Shown here: positions 44,129 through 51,678 of the stretch, one piece after another
How positions within the stretch are numbered: position 1 is the first letter of the stretch
How the letters are laid out: the number at the start of each line of letters is the position of its first letter
Source: Acidovorax sp. RAC01
Lineage (GTDB): Bacteria; Pseudomonadota; Gammaproteobacteria; Burkholderiales; Burkholderiaceae_C
Assembly (NCBI RefSeq): GCF_001714725.1
Contig: NZ_CP016447.1
Span: 2,123,001-2,187,000, forward strand
Direction: 5' to 3'
DNA: 64,000 nucleotides
Translations under genes and position numbers: made by a program
The notes under the pieces: model-generated
Told to the model about the DNA's origin: nothing
The model's database searches: none
Seen by the model: the letters and a program-made list of their open reading frames with translations, nothing else

Positions 44129-44811
44129 CCGCCCCCATCCGCGTGCTGCTGGGCGATGACCACCGCATCGTCCGCGAGGGCCTCAAACAGGTGCTGGCCG
44201 ACCCGGCCAACGGGCCGCCCGAGATCGTGGTGGCGGGCGAAGCCACCCACGGGCAGGCGGTTTTGGAGCAGGTGGCCCAGCTGGGCGGCTCGCAGGGGCT
44301 CGATCTGGTGCTGCTGGACATCGCCATGCCCGGCCTGGACGGCCTGGAAGCGCTGCAGGCGCTGCGGAAGGCCTGGCCCGCGCTGCCAGTGCTGATGCTC
44401 AGCACCTACCCCGAGCGCCAGTACGCCGTGCGCTGTATCCAGATGGGCGCCGCCGGCTACCTGCACAAAAGCGCCGACCCCGACGACATGGTGGCCGCCG
44501 TGCGCAAGGTCGCCGCAGGCGGCCGGTACCTGACCGAGGCGACGGCCCAGGCACTGGCGGGGGCCGTGGAGCGCACCGGCGTGGTGCGCGCTGCCCAGCC
44601 GGGGCTGCCGGTGGGCGTGGACGCGCTCTCGTACCGGGAGCACCAGGTGTTCCGCCTGCTCACGGCGGGGCATAGCGTGAGCGAAATTGGTGCGCAGCTC
44701 AAGCTGGCGCCCAACACGGTAAGTACCTACCGCGCCCGCATCCTCGAAAAAACCGGTGCGCGCAACGATGTGGAACTGGCCCTGCTGGCCCGCGGGCTGC
44801 CCGAAAGCTAA
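44125..44811 (+). CDS. NarL/FixJ-type response regulator
   Basis: A 228-residue partner of the kinase at 42911. The receiver has the acidic pair GDDHRIVREG, the phospho-Asp in LVLLDIAMPGLDG (about 60) and the Lys in YLHKSADPDD. The LuxR-type helix-turn-helix near the C terminus is LSYREHQVFRLLTAGHSVSEIGAQLKLAPNTVSTYRARI. The start overlaps the kinase stop by four bases. Targets are unknown; the next operon downstream encodes cyanate uptake, which makes it a possible target. The stop codon overlaps the first base of a 160-bp palindrome. Confidence 0.92.
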   Translation: MTAPIRVLLGDDHRIVREGLKQVLADPANGPPEIVVAGEATHGQAVLEQVAQLGGSQGLDLVLLDIAMPGLDGLEALQALRKAWPALPVLMLSTYPERQYAVRCIQMGAAGYLHKSADPDDMVAAVRKVAAGGRYLTEATAQALAGAVERTGVVRAAQPGLPVGVDALSYREHQVFRLLTAGHSVSEIGAQLKLAPNTVSTYRARILEKTGARNDVELALLARGLPES

Positions 44812-44970
44812 GAAGGTGTGAAAGAACCCCACACGCCCGCTCATCCTGCCAAAACACTCCCGCTCTTTGTTGCAAGTGCTCGCCATAGCTAGGCTATGGC
44901 TGCGCCTTGCGCCTAGAGCGCAAGCGTTTTGGCCGTCTGCTCTGGCATGTTGGGTCCCTTCACACCTTCT
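44811..44970. repeat. 160-bp imperfect palindrome
   Basis: Outer arms AGAAGGTGTGAAAGAACCC and GGGTCCCTTCACACCTTCT; inner arms GCCATAGC and GCTATGGC around the centre near 44891, with AAAAC/GTTTT and CGCTC/GAGCG pairs between. The two 79-base arms are similar along their whole length, with many mismatches. It could be a decayed miniature mobile element or a large hairpin terminator region. Confidence 0.85.
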
Positions 44971-45002
44971 GGTTTTACGGCTGGCGTCGGGCCGGCTGTA
45001 GT

Positions 45003-45029
45003 GCTGGCCCTACACGTGTAGACGCCAGC
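45003..45029. promoter_or_regulatory. Imperfect palindrome with CTACACGTGTAG core upstream of the cyanate operon
   Basis: The 12-bp perfect palindrome CTACACGTGTAG (45010-45021) is flanked by GCTGG and CCAGC arms. It lies 55-70 bases upstream of a candidate sigma-54 promoter, a good place for an activator site. Confidence 0.45.
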
Positions 45030-45068
45030 CCCACGAAATGCATCCGGGGTGATCGGCAGGCCACAAGC

Positions 45069-45083
45069 TGGCCCGCGCTTTGC
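45069..45083 (+). promoter_or_regulatory. Candidate sigma-54 promoter of the cyanate operon
   Basis: TGGCCCGCGCTTTGC has the invariant GG and GC separated by ten bases (-24/-12) and five of the seven remaining consensus positions. Transcription would begin near 45095, about 22 bases before the start codon. Confidence 0.5.
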
Positions 45084-45116
45084 GTAAAGGCAGGCACCAA
45101 CTCACCGAGGTGTGCC

Positions 45117-46523
45117 ATGTCTGAATTCTTCTCGCCGTTTGATGCCGACCGCCCTTTGATGCTCAAGTGCAGCTGTGGCCGTGACCACAGCGCTGCAGAC
45201 CACCATGCCGAGGTGACGGCGGATGCTGCCGCCGCCAAGCTGCGCGAACGCAGCCTGACCAGCGAATTCGAGGCCTACAGCAACGAATTCATCGAGGCCA
45301 CGCTGGTCAAGGCGCTGTTCCCGCATGACGAGGTGCGCCGCCGCTTTCTGCGCGCCGTGGGCAAGGGCACGGCCATGGCCGCCATCGGCAGCGTGCTGCC
45401 CGTGGCCAGCCTGCAGGCCATGGCGCAGGAGAAACAAGGCGCGCTGGAGAAGACCAACCTCAAGATCGGCTTCATCCCGATCACGTGCGCCACGCCGCTG
45501 ATCATGGCGCACCCGCTGGGCTTCTACCAAAAGCAGGGCCTGAATGTCGAAGTCACCAAGACGGCGGGCTGGGCGCTGATCCGCGACAAGATGATGAACA
45601 AGGAGTACGACGCCACGCACTTCCTGAGCCCCATGCCGCTGGCGATCTCGATGGGCGTGGGCTCCAACGCCATGCCCATGAAGGTGGCCACCATCCAGAA
45701 CACCAACGGGCAGGCCATCACCCTGGCCAACAAGCACAAGGACAAGCGCGATCCCAAGCAGTGGAAGGGCTTCAAGTTTGCGGTGCCGTTCGAGTTCAGC
45801 ATGCACAACTTCCTGCTGCGCTACTACGTGGCAGAGCATGGCCTGAACCCCGACACCGACATCCAGATCCGCGTGGTGCCGCCGCCAGAAATGGTGGCCA
45901 ACCTGCGTGCCGGCAACATCGACGGCTACCTGGGCCCGGACCCGTTCAACCAGCGCGCGGTGTACGAGGAAATCGGCTTCCTGCACATCCTGACCAAGGA
46001 GCTGTGGGACGGCCACCCCTGCTGCGCGTTCGGCACCAGCGCCGAGTTCATCCAGCAAAACCCCAATACCTTTGCCGCGCTGTACCGCGCCGTGCTGACC
46101 TCGGCCGCCATGGCGCGCAAGCCCGAAAACCGCGAGCTGATCGCCAAGGTGATTGCGCCCGCGCAGTACCTCAACCAGCCCGAGACCGTGCTCACGCAGG
46201 TGCTCACCGGCCGGTTTGCCGATGGGCTGGGCAAGATCCAGTCGGTGCCCGACCGCGCCGACTTCGACCCCATGCCGTGGCAGAGCATGGCGGTATGGAT
46301 GCTCACGCAGATGCAGCGCTGGGGCTACGTCAAGGGCGATGTGAACTACAGGCAGATCGCCGAGCAGGTGTTTTTGCTCACCGACGCCAAGAAGCACATG
46401 AAGGCGCTGGACCAGAAGGTGCCCGAGGGCGCTTACCCCAAGTTCAAGATCATGGGGCGCGAGTTCGATGCGGCGAAGGCGGCGGATTACGCCAAGAGCT
46501 TCCCCATCCGCAAGGCGGCATGA
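45117..46523 (+). CDS. Nitrate/cyanate-type ABC transporter substrate-binding protein (CmpA/NrtA family)
   Basis: A 468-residue exported receptor. The Tat-type signal (EVRRRFLRAVGKGTAMAAIG, hydrophobic part about 83-100, ending AMAQ) lies unusually far from the start; before it is a 73-residue leader with MLKCSCGRDH and a later DHHAEV (about 18-33) that could bind metal. The mature domain (LKIGFIPITCATPLIMAHPLGFYQKQGL, MPLAISMGVGSNAMPMKV, GYLGPDPFNQRAVYEEIGFLHI) matches NrtA/CmpA/CynA receptors for nitrate, bicarbonate or cyanate. The downstream cyanase gene points to cyanate. GAGGTG precedes the ATG at 45117. Confidence 0.88.
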   Translation: MSEFFSPFDADRPLMLKCSCGRDHSAADHHAEVTADAAAAKLRERSLTSEFEAYSNEFIEATLVKALFPHDEVRRRFLRAVGKGTAMAAIGSVLPVASLQAMAQEKQGALEKTNLKIGFIPITCATPLIMAHPLGFYQKQGLNVEVTKTAGWALIRDKMMNKEYDATHFLSPMPLAISMGVGSNAMPMKVATIQNTNGQAITLANKHKDKRDPKQWKGFKFAVPFEFSMHNFLLRYYVAEHGLNPDTDIQIRVVPPPEMVANLRAGNIDGYLGPDPFNQRAVYEEIGFLHILTKELWDGHPCCAFGTSAEFIQQNPNTFAALYRAVLTSAAMARKPENRELIAKVIAPAQYLNQPETVLTQVLTGRFADGLGKIQSVPDRADFDPMPWQSMAVWMLTQMQRWGYVKGDVNYRQIAEQVFLLTDAKKHMKALDQKVPEGAYPKFKIMGREFDAAKAADYAKSFPIRKAA

Positions 46524-46529
46524 CATGAA

Positions 46530-46650
46530 GCCCCCCCTGAGTCGCTTCGCGCCTTCCCCCTCAAGGGGGACGCCCCCAGCGCACGCAGCGAAAGCGACAT
46601 GGGCATGTCGGGGCGGCCCTTGCGCGGGGGCGCTGGCCTCGGCCCCGCCC
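46530..46650 (+). repeat. Family A stop-codon-linked repeat, copy 4
   Basis: It begins seven bases after the receptor stop codon: CCCCCCCTGAGTCGCTTCGC, then CCCCCTCAAGGGGGACGCC, an inserted GACATG/CATGTC hairpin, then GGGGCGGCCCTTGCGCGGG. It has the same strand as the upstream gene and lies within the operon. Confidence 0.82.
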
Positions 46651-46693
46651 TATTTGTGGGCCGGTGGATCTGTGGAGCACACGGAGATTTGAC

Positions 46694-47563
46694 ATGACAA
46701 GTTCCAAAAACCTCAACCTGCGCGCGGGCCTGCTGTCCGTGCTTATCTTCCTGACGCTGCTGGGTATCTGGTACATCGCCACGGCGCCGTCGGGCGCTGC
46801 GGGCGGCAGCACGGCCGGCATGACGGCCGAGCAGATCGAGTACGCCAAGATGATGGGCAAGGACCCGGGCGCGCCCAAGAGCGGCGGGTTCCCCACCCTG
46901 GGGGCCATGGGCACCACGGTGTGGAGCCATCTGTCCAACCCGTTCTACGACAACGGCCCCAACGACAAGGGCATTGCCATCCAGCTCGCGCATTCGCTGG
47001 GCCGCGTGGCACTGGGCTTTGGCCTGGCCTGCCTGGTGGCGATACCGCTGGGGTTTGTCATCGGCATGTCGCCGCTGCTGCGCCGCGCGTTCGACCCCTT
47101 CATCCAGGTGCTCAAGCCCATCAGTCCGCTGGCGTGGATGCCGCTGGCGCTCTACACCATCAAGGATTCGGGCATCTCGGGCATCTTCGTGATCTTCATC
47201 TGCTCGGTGTGGCCGATGCTGGTGAACACGGCGTTCGGCGTGGCATCGGTCAAGCGCGAGTGGCTCAATGTGTCGGCCACGCTGGAGGTCAACCCGCTGC
47301 GCAAGGCATTCCTCGTGATCCTGCCTGCGGCGGCGCCCACCATCCTCACGGGGATGCGCATCAGCATGGGCATTGCCTGGCTGGTGATCGTGGCGGCCGA
47401 GATGCTGGTGGGCGGCACCGGCATTGGCTACTTCGTGTGGAACGAGTGGAACAACCTCTCGCTCACCAACGTGATCTTTGCCATCGTGGTCATCGGCCTG
47501 GTGGGCATGTTGCTGGACCTGGCCTTTGGCCAGCTGCAGAAGGTGGTGACCTATGTGGAGTGA
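46694..47563 (+). CDS. Nitrate/cyanate-type ABC transporter permease (NrtB family)
   Basis: A 289-residue inner-membrane permease. The first span is near residue 10-30, a periplasmic stretch (about 32-95) is longer than in many homologues, and the rest is a BPD_transp_1 core: LAHSLGRVALGFGLACLVAIPLGFVIG (split over 96-122), KPISPLAWMPLALYTIKDSGIS, and the EAA-like loop SATLEVNPLRKAFLVILPAAAPTILTGMRI. GGAG lies eight bases before the ATG at 46694. It overlaps the ATPase gene by 11 bases. With the receptor and the ATPase it forms a NrtABD/CynABD uptake system. Confidence 0.9.
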   Translation: MTSSKNLNLRAGLLSVLIFLTLLGIWYIATAPSGAAGGSTAGMTAEQIEYAKMMGKDPGAPKSGGFPTLGAMGTTVWSHLSNPFYDNGPNDKGIAIQLAHSLGRVALGFGLACLVAIPLGFVIGMSPLLRRAFDPFIQVLKPISPLAWMPLALYTIKDSGISGIFVIFICSVWPMLVNTAFGVASVKREWLNVSATLEVNPLRKAFLVILPAAAPTILTGMRISMGIAWLVIVAAEMLVGGTGIGYFVWNEWNNLSLTNVIFAIVVIGLVGMLLDLAFGQLQKVVTYVE

Positions 47564-48422
47564 CGTGACCCAGCGCGCCACCGCGCCCGCCCCCGATGCC
47601 CGTGACCCCCAGCAACGAAAGGCCGCCAACGTGACCGGATTCCTGCAGATTGAAAAACTGGGCAAGGCCTATGTGCCCGCCAAGCCGGTGTTTGCCGACG
47701 TGTCCTTCACGCTCGACAAGGGTGAGTTCGTCTGCATCATCGGGCACTCGGGCTGCGGCAAGACCACCATCCTGAACGTGCTGGCGGGGCTGGATACCGC
47801 CACGTCCGGCAACGTCATCATGGACGGCCGCGAGGTCGCGGGCCCCAGCCTGGACCGCGGGGTGGTGTTCCAGAGCCACGCGCTCATGCCCTGGCTGACG
47901 GTGCGCCAGAACATCGCGTTTGCCGTCAAGTCGCGCTGGCCGGAGTGGAAGGCGGCGCAGGTCACCGCGCACGTCGAAAAGTTTGTGGCGCTGGTGGGCC
48001 TGAGCCCCGCCATCGACAAGAAGCCCTCACAGCTGTCGGGTGGCATGAAGCAGCGCGTGGGCATTGCCCGGGCGTTCTCCATCCAGCCCAAGATGCTGCT
48101 GCTGGACGAGCCTTTTGGCGCGCTGGATGCGCTCACGCGCGGCACCATCCAGGACGAGCTGATGGCCATCGTGCGCCAGACGCAGCAGACGGTGTTCATG
48201 ATCACGCACGATGTGGACGAAGCCATCTTGCTGGCAGACCGCATCTTGCTCATGAGCAACGGCAATGAGACAGCAGACGGCTACCGCCCCGGCGGCATCG
48301 CCGAGGTTGTGGTCAACCCGTTGCCGCGCGAACGCACGCGCGCCAGCCTGCACCACCTGGACGGGTATTACCCGCTGCGCAATCACATCGTGGATTTTCT
48401 GGTGACCCGCGCGAAAGCGTGA
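47553..48422 (+). CDS. Nitrate/cyanate-type ABC transporter ATP-binding protein (NrtD/CynD family)
   Basis: A 289-residue ATPase. After a 30-residue lead it has Walker A IIGHSGCGKTTILNV (about 63-77), QSHALMPWLTV (Q loop), signature QLSGGMKQRVGIARAF, Walker B MLLLDEPFGALDALT and the switch His in MITHDVDEA. The start overlaps the end of the permease gene and AGAAGGTGG precedes it. A GTG near 47631 could be an alternative start that removes the lead. It lacks the receptor-like domain of NrtC. It energises cyanate or nitrate import. Confidence 0.92.
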   Translation: MWSDVTQRATAPAPDARDPQQRKAANVTGFLQIEKLGKAYVPAKPVFADVSFTLDKGEFVCIIGHSGCGKTTILNVLAGLDTATSGNVIMDGREVAGPSLDRGVVFQSHALMPWLTVRQNIAFAVKSRWPEWKAAQVTAHVEKFVALVGLSPAIDKKPSQLSGGMKQRVGIARAFSIQPKMLLLDEPFGALDALTRGTIQDELMAIVRQTQQTVFMITHDVDEAILLADRILLMSNGNETADGYRPGGIAEVVVNPLPRERTRASLHHLDGYYPLRNHIVDFLVTRAKA

Positions 48423-48424
48423 AC

Positions 48425-48520
48425 ACCCCCTGAGTCGCTTCGCGCCTTCCCCCTCAAGGGGGACGCCGCCCGTGCGGCGGGGCGGCCCTTGCACGGCGGC
48501 CCTGGCCTGGATCGCGCCGG
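48425..48520 (+). repeat. Family A stop-codon-linked repeat, copy 5
   Basis: It follows the ATPase stop codon by two bases: CACCCCCTGAGTCGCTTCGC, CCCCCTCAAGGGGGACGCC, then CGGCGGGGCGGCCCTTGCAC. It has the same strand as the upstream gene and lies between the transporter and cynS. Confidence 0.82.
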
Positions 48521-48593
48521 TTTCAACCCCTGTAGGCAAAGCGCAACCGAATCGCGCCCATTTTTAACCCCTCTTTCTCAAGGAGCCATCCCC

Positions 48594-49037
48594 ATGAACC
48601 GCAACGACGTCACCGAAAAGATCATCAGCACCAAGGTCGCCAAGGGCCTGCAATGGGATGCCATTGCCAAGAAGGTCGGCCAATCGAAGGAATGGACCAC
48701 CGCCCTGTGCTTGGGCCAGATGACCGCCACGGCCGAACAGGCCAAGATGCTGGGCAAGATCTTTGGCCTGACGGCCGAGGAGCAGAAGTGGCTGCAGGTG
48801 GTGCCCTACAAGGGCTCGTTGCCCACGCCGGTGCCCACCGACCCGCTGATCTACCGCTGGTACGAGATCGTGAGCGTGTACGGCACGACCATCAAGGAGC
48901 TGATCCACGAGGAGTTTGGCGACGGCATCATGAGCGCCATCGACTTCAGCATGGACATCCAGCGCGAGGCCAACCCCAATGGGGACCGCGTGAACGTGGT
49001 GCTGTCGGGCAAGTTCCTGCCGTATAAGCAGTATTAA
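48594..49037 (+). CDS. cynS: Cyanate hydratase (cyanase)
   Basis: A 147-residue enzyme that converts cyanate and bicarbonate to ammonia and CO2 through carbamate. The N-terminal helix-turn-helix-like domain (MNRNDVTEKIISTKVAKGLQ) and the catalytic domain are complete. The active-site Arg and Glu are in LIYRWYEIVSVYG (about 89 and 92), and the Ser is in GIMSAIDFSMDIQ (about 115). AAGGAG precedes the ATG at 48594. It is the last gene of the uptake operon, so cyanate is imported and used as nitrogen. No carbonic anhydrase gene (cynT) accompanies it here. Confidence 0.96.
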   Translation: MNRNDVTEKIISTKVAKGLQWDAIAKKVGQSKEWTTALCLGQMTATAEQAKMLGKIFGLTAEEQKWLQVVPYKGSLPTPVPTDPLIYRWYEIVSVYGTTIKELIHEEFGDGIMSAIDFSMDIQREANPNGDRVNVVLSGKFLPYKQY

Positions 49038-49240
49038 CCCCCTGAGGCGCTCTGCGCCTCGGTGCATCCGCCAGAGGCAGCCGCTCTTCGTTGCCGTCCA
49101 GGCCTGCGCAGGCAGGCCTGGAGCCGCGGCACTCAGCCCCTTTTCTCAAATTGCTGCGCAATTTGGGAAGGGGGACACCGCCAGCGCGGCGGGGCGGCCC
49201 TTGCGCGGCGGTTGCTGGCCTGGGCCGTGCGAGCGCGTCG
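49038..49240 (+). repeat. Family A stop-codon-linked repeat, copy 6 (extended)
   Basis: It starts at the cynS stop codon: CCCCCTGAGGCGCTCTGCGCC, then about 70 extra bases including an AGGCCTGCGCAGGCAGGCCT hairpin, then a CCCCTTTTCTCAAATTGC stem-loop closing with GCAATTTGGGAAGGGG, and GGCGGGGCGGCCCTTGCGCGG. The extended apical hairpin is self-complementary but unrelated in sequence to copy 2. Confidence 0.78.
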
Positions 49241-49294
49241 CCCTTGGTCAGTAGCCTAGGCAGGGCGCTCGAGCCAACCGCTCCCGCCAGTTGT

Positions 49295-49319
49295 CATGCA
49301 GGTCATCGGTACCTGCATG
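49295..49319. other. 9-bp hairpin CATGCAGGT/ACCTGCATG downstream of the DUF3455 gene
   Basis: A strong stem with a seven-base loop, 12 bases past the stop of the minus-strand DUF3455 gene. It lacks a T tract, so it may be a weak or Rho-aided terminator. Confidence 0.45.
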
Positions 49320-49331
49320 CGACTCCATCGC

Positions 49332-49904
49332 TTACGCCGCCTTCCAGAAGATGTAGTCGGCCTGGTACTTCACGATTTCACGGGCGCCCTTGCTGGCGGT
49401 GGTGCAGGCGGTGGCGGGGGCCACGCCGCCCTTCAGTGCTACGCGCTGGATGTACGTCACGCCGGTCATGGTGCCGTTGCCCATGGCGGGGTTGGCCTTG
49501 ACGAGCTGCAGGGGCAGATTGCCGGCACCGGCCGGCGCCACGGCCAGCTGGGTGGCCGTGAGCTTGGAGCCGTCCATCGATTCCCAGGTGGCGGGCGGGC
49601 CGTAGTAGGTGCCCACTTGCTTGCCACTGCGGTCGTTCAGCACGGCCTTGGGGCCCACGAACACCCATTCGGTCTGGCCGGGCATGTTGGCCTTGTCGCG
49701 GCATTCGTAGGTGATCTCGCCCACGCCCACGGTTTCCATGGCGACCTTGTTGCCGGCTGGCACCTTGATGCTGTCGGGCAGGCTGTCCTGCGAGAACATG
49801 GTCTTGGCGGGCATGGACGACATCGAGCCGCAGGCGGATAGCAGCACGGCAGCGGCCAGGGCGCCAGCAACGGGGAGCAGGCGGGAGGTCAGGGTCTTGG
49901 ACAT
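49332..49904 (-). CDS. DUF3455 domain-containing lipoprotein
   Basis: A 190-residue protein with a lipoprotein signal (LAAAVLLSACGS, Cys about 25). The rest matches DUF3455: PDSIKVPAGNKVAMETVGVGEITYECR, TEWVFVGPKAVLNDRSGKQVGTYYGPPATWE, LPLQLVKANP and GVTYIQRVALKGGVAP. The family is exported and of unknown function; several members are seen as stress- or surface-associated by annotation only. It is a single gene between convergent cynS and divergent purT. The ATG at 49904 is chosen because the signal peptide starts there. Confidence 0.85.
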   Translation of the reverse strand: MSKTLTSRLLPVAGALAAAVLLSACGSMSSMPAKTMFSQDSLPDSIKVPAGNKVAMETVGVGEITYECRDKANMPGQTEWVFVGPKAVLNDRSGKQVGTYYGPPATWESMDGSKLTATQLAVAPAGAGNLPLQLVKANPAMGNGTMTGVTYIQRVALKGGVAPATACTTASKGAREIVKYQADYIFWKAA

Positions 49905-50143
49905 GGCGTTTTCGCTTTCAGATCGGGTTGAACAAGGGGTGACAGCAGGGCTGGTGATCTGAGTACTCGCCCAGTGGCGCATCGGATTCAAAAAAACCGC
50001 AAATATTTTTCGGGAGCCATGCGGCAGGACCCCGACCGCCCCTGCGGGGCTTGCGAGCGCAGTCCGCGTGCGGCCGCCGGTCTGCATTACATTCGCCAGC
50101 GTTGTTCCCGCCTCTCACCCCGCCAGCCTCCTGAAAGCCCCCC

Positions 50144-51400
50144 ATGACCACCCTTGGAACCCCCCTGTCACCCCACGCCACCAAAGTCATGCTCCTGGGC
50201 TCGGGCGAGCTGGGCAAGGAGGTGCTGATCGCCCTGCAGCGCCTGGGCGTGGAAACCATCGCGGTCGACCGCTACGACAACGCCCCCGGCCAGCAAGTGG
50301 CGCACCACGCGCGCACCATCACCATGAGCGACCCGGCGCAACTCAAGGCGCTGATTGAGGCCGAGCGCCCGCACCTGGTGGTGCCCGAGATCGAAGCCAT
50401 TGCCACCCCCATGCTCGAAGAGCTGGAAGCTGCGGGCACCGTGCGCGTGATCCCCACCGCCCGCGCCGCCCGCCTGACCATGGACCGCGAAGGCATCCGT
50501 GTGCTGGCCGCTGAAACCCTGGGCCTGCCCACCAGCCCGTACAAGTTCTGCAACTCGCTCGAAGAGCTGCAAGGGGCCATCGATGCAGGTATCGGCTACC
50601 CCTGCATCGTCAAGCCCGTGATGAGCAGCTCCGGCAAGGGCCAGAGCAAGATCGACGGCCCTGCCGATGTGGCCAGGGCCTGGGACTACGCCATGGCCGG
50701 TGGCCGTGTGAGCCACGGCCGCGTGATCGTCGAAGGCTTCATCGACTTCGACTACGAAATCACCCTGCTCACGGTGCGCTCACGCGGCGGCGCAGGCGAC
50801 GCATCTCCGAATTCAGGTGCAGACGGCCAGATCATCACCAGCTTCTGCGACCCCATCGGCCATGTGCAGGTGAGCGGCGACTACGTGGAAAGCTGGCAGC
50901 CCCACCCCATGCACCCCGCAGCGCTCGAAAAGTCGCGTCAGATCGCCAAGGCCGTGACCGACAACCTGGGCGAAGGCTTTGACGGCAAGCCCTCCGGGCT
51001 GGGCTTGTTCGGCGTGGAGCTGTTCGTCAAAGGCGACCAGGTCTGGTTCAGCGAGGTGAGTCCCCGCCCGCACGACACTGGCCTGGTCACGCTGTGCACG
51101 CAGCACCAGAGCGAGTTCGAGCTGCACGCCCGCGCCATCCTCGGCCTACCCGTGGACACCAGCCTGCGCAACCCCGGCGCCAGCGCCGTGATCTACGGCG
51201 GCGTGGAGGCGCAGGGCATCGTGTTCGATGGCGTCGAAGAAGCGCTGGCCGTGCCCGGCACCGACCTGCGCCTCTTCGGCAAACCCGAGAGCTTTGCCAA
51301 GCGCCGCATGGGTGTGGCGCTGGCGCGGGCAGCGGATGTGGACACGGCGCGCACCAACGCCAAGCTGGCGGCTGGCAAGGTCAGGCCACGCACGGCGTGA
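50144..51400 (+). CDS. purT: Formate-dependent phosphoribosylglycinamide formyltransferase PurT
   Basis: A 418-residue ATP-grasp enzyme of purine synthesis that makes formyl-GAR from GAR, formate and ATP, bypassing folate-dependent PurN. The N-terminal domain has [21 protein letters not shown] (15-35) and [16 protein letters not shown], followed by the ATP-grasp core [21 protein letters not shown] segment (about 150-165), [16 protein letters not shown], and metal ligands in [27 protein letters not shown]. The closing [20 protein letters not shown] is standard. An insertion near residue 212-225 ([14 protein letters not shown]) is small. No ribosome-binding site stands out. It is a stand-alone gene. 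Confidence 0.95.
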   Translation: MTTLGTPLSPHATKVMLLGSGELGKEVLIALQRLGVETIAVDRYDNAPGQQVAHHARTITMSDPAQLKALIEAERPHLVVPEIEAIATPMLEELEAAGTVRVIPTARAARLTMDREGIRVLAAETLGLPTSPYKFCNSLEELQGAIDAGIGYPCIVKPVMSSSGKGQSKIDGPADVARAWDYAMAGGRVSHGRVIVEGFIDFDYEITLLTVRSRGGAGDASPNSGADGQIITSFCDPIGHVQVSGDYVESWQPHPMHPAALEKSRQIAKAVTDNLGEGFDGKPSGLGLFGVELFVKGDQVWFSEVSPRPHDTGLVTLCTQHQSEFELHARAILGLPVDTSLRNPGASAVIYGGVEAQGIVFDGVEEALAVPGTDLRLFGKPESFAKRRMGVALARAADVDTARTNAKLAAGKVRPRTA

Positions 51401-51481
51401 CGGCGCGGCGCCTGATGGGCGCCGGGAGCTGCCAGCATTGCCTCATCCGGGCAGGCGGAGAGGTTGAAGCCCGGCCACGCT

Positions 51482-51517
51482 CTGCGCTGCCTGCGCTACC
51501 TGCGCTGCCTGCGCGCC
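51482..51517 (+). repeat. 9-bp tandem repeat, four units
   Basis: CTGCGCTGC, CTGCGCTAC, CTGCGCTGC, CTGCGCGCC in series, in the non-coding gap after purT. Confidence 0.7.
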
Positions 51518-51544
51518 CGGCGCGGTGCCATAACGTGCGGACCA

Positions 51545-51617
51545 CGCAAATTTGGGGTAAAAATGGCCCTTGGGGCTTGATTTGTAAGGCTTGGTTGCTA
51601 TTTTTATAATAGCAATC
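51545..51617 (+). repeat. Family B dispersed repeat, copy 8
   Basis: Reads AAATTTGGGGTAAAAATGGCC, GGCTTGATTTGTAAGGCTTG and GTTGCTATTTTTATAATAGCAA. It lies between the convergent purT and NodI-like genes. Confidence 0.75.
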
Positions 51618-51678
51618 TCTCTGTCTGCGTTGCTTGGTTCGGTGACATCCGCCCCATAGGGCTGCCCCCCGCAGCCAC

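Noticed and set aside
44811..44970. Complete insertion sequence
   Set aside because: The palindrome is only 160 bp and contains no transposase reading frame.
49905..50143. Possible purine riboswitch before purT
   Set aside because: I could not find the purine-aptamer core or a terminator/anti-terminator pair; the CCCC/GGGG hairpin present is too short to interpret.
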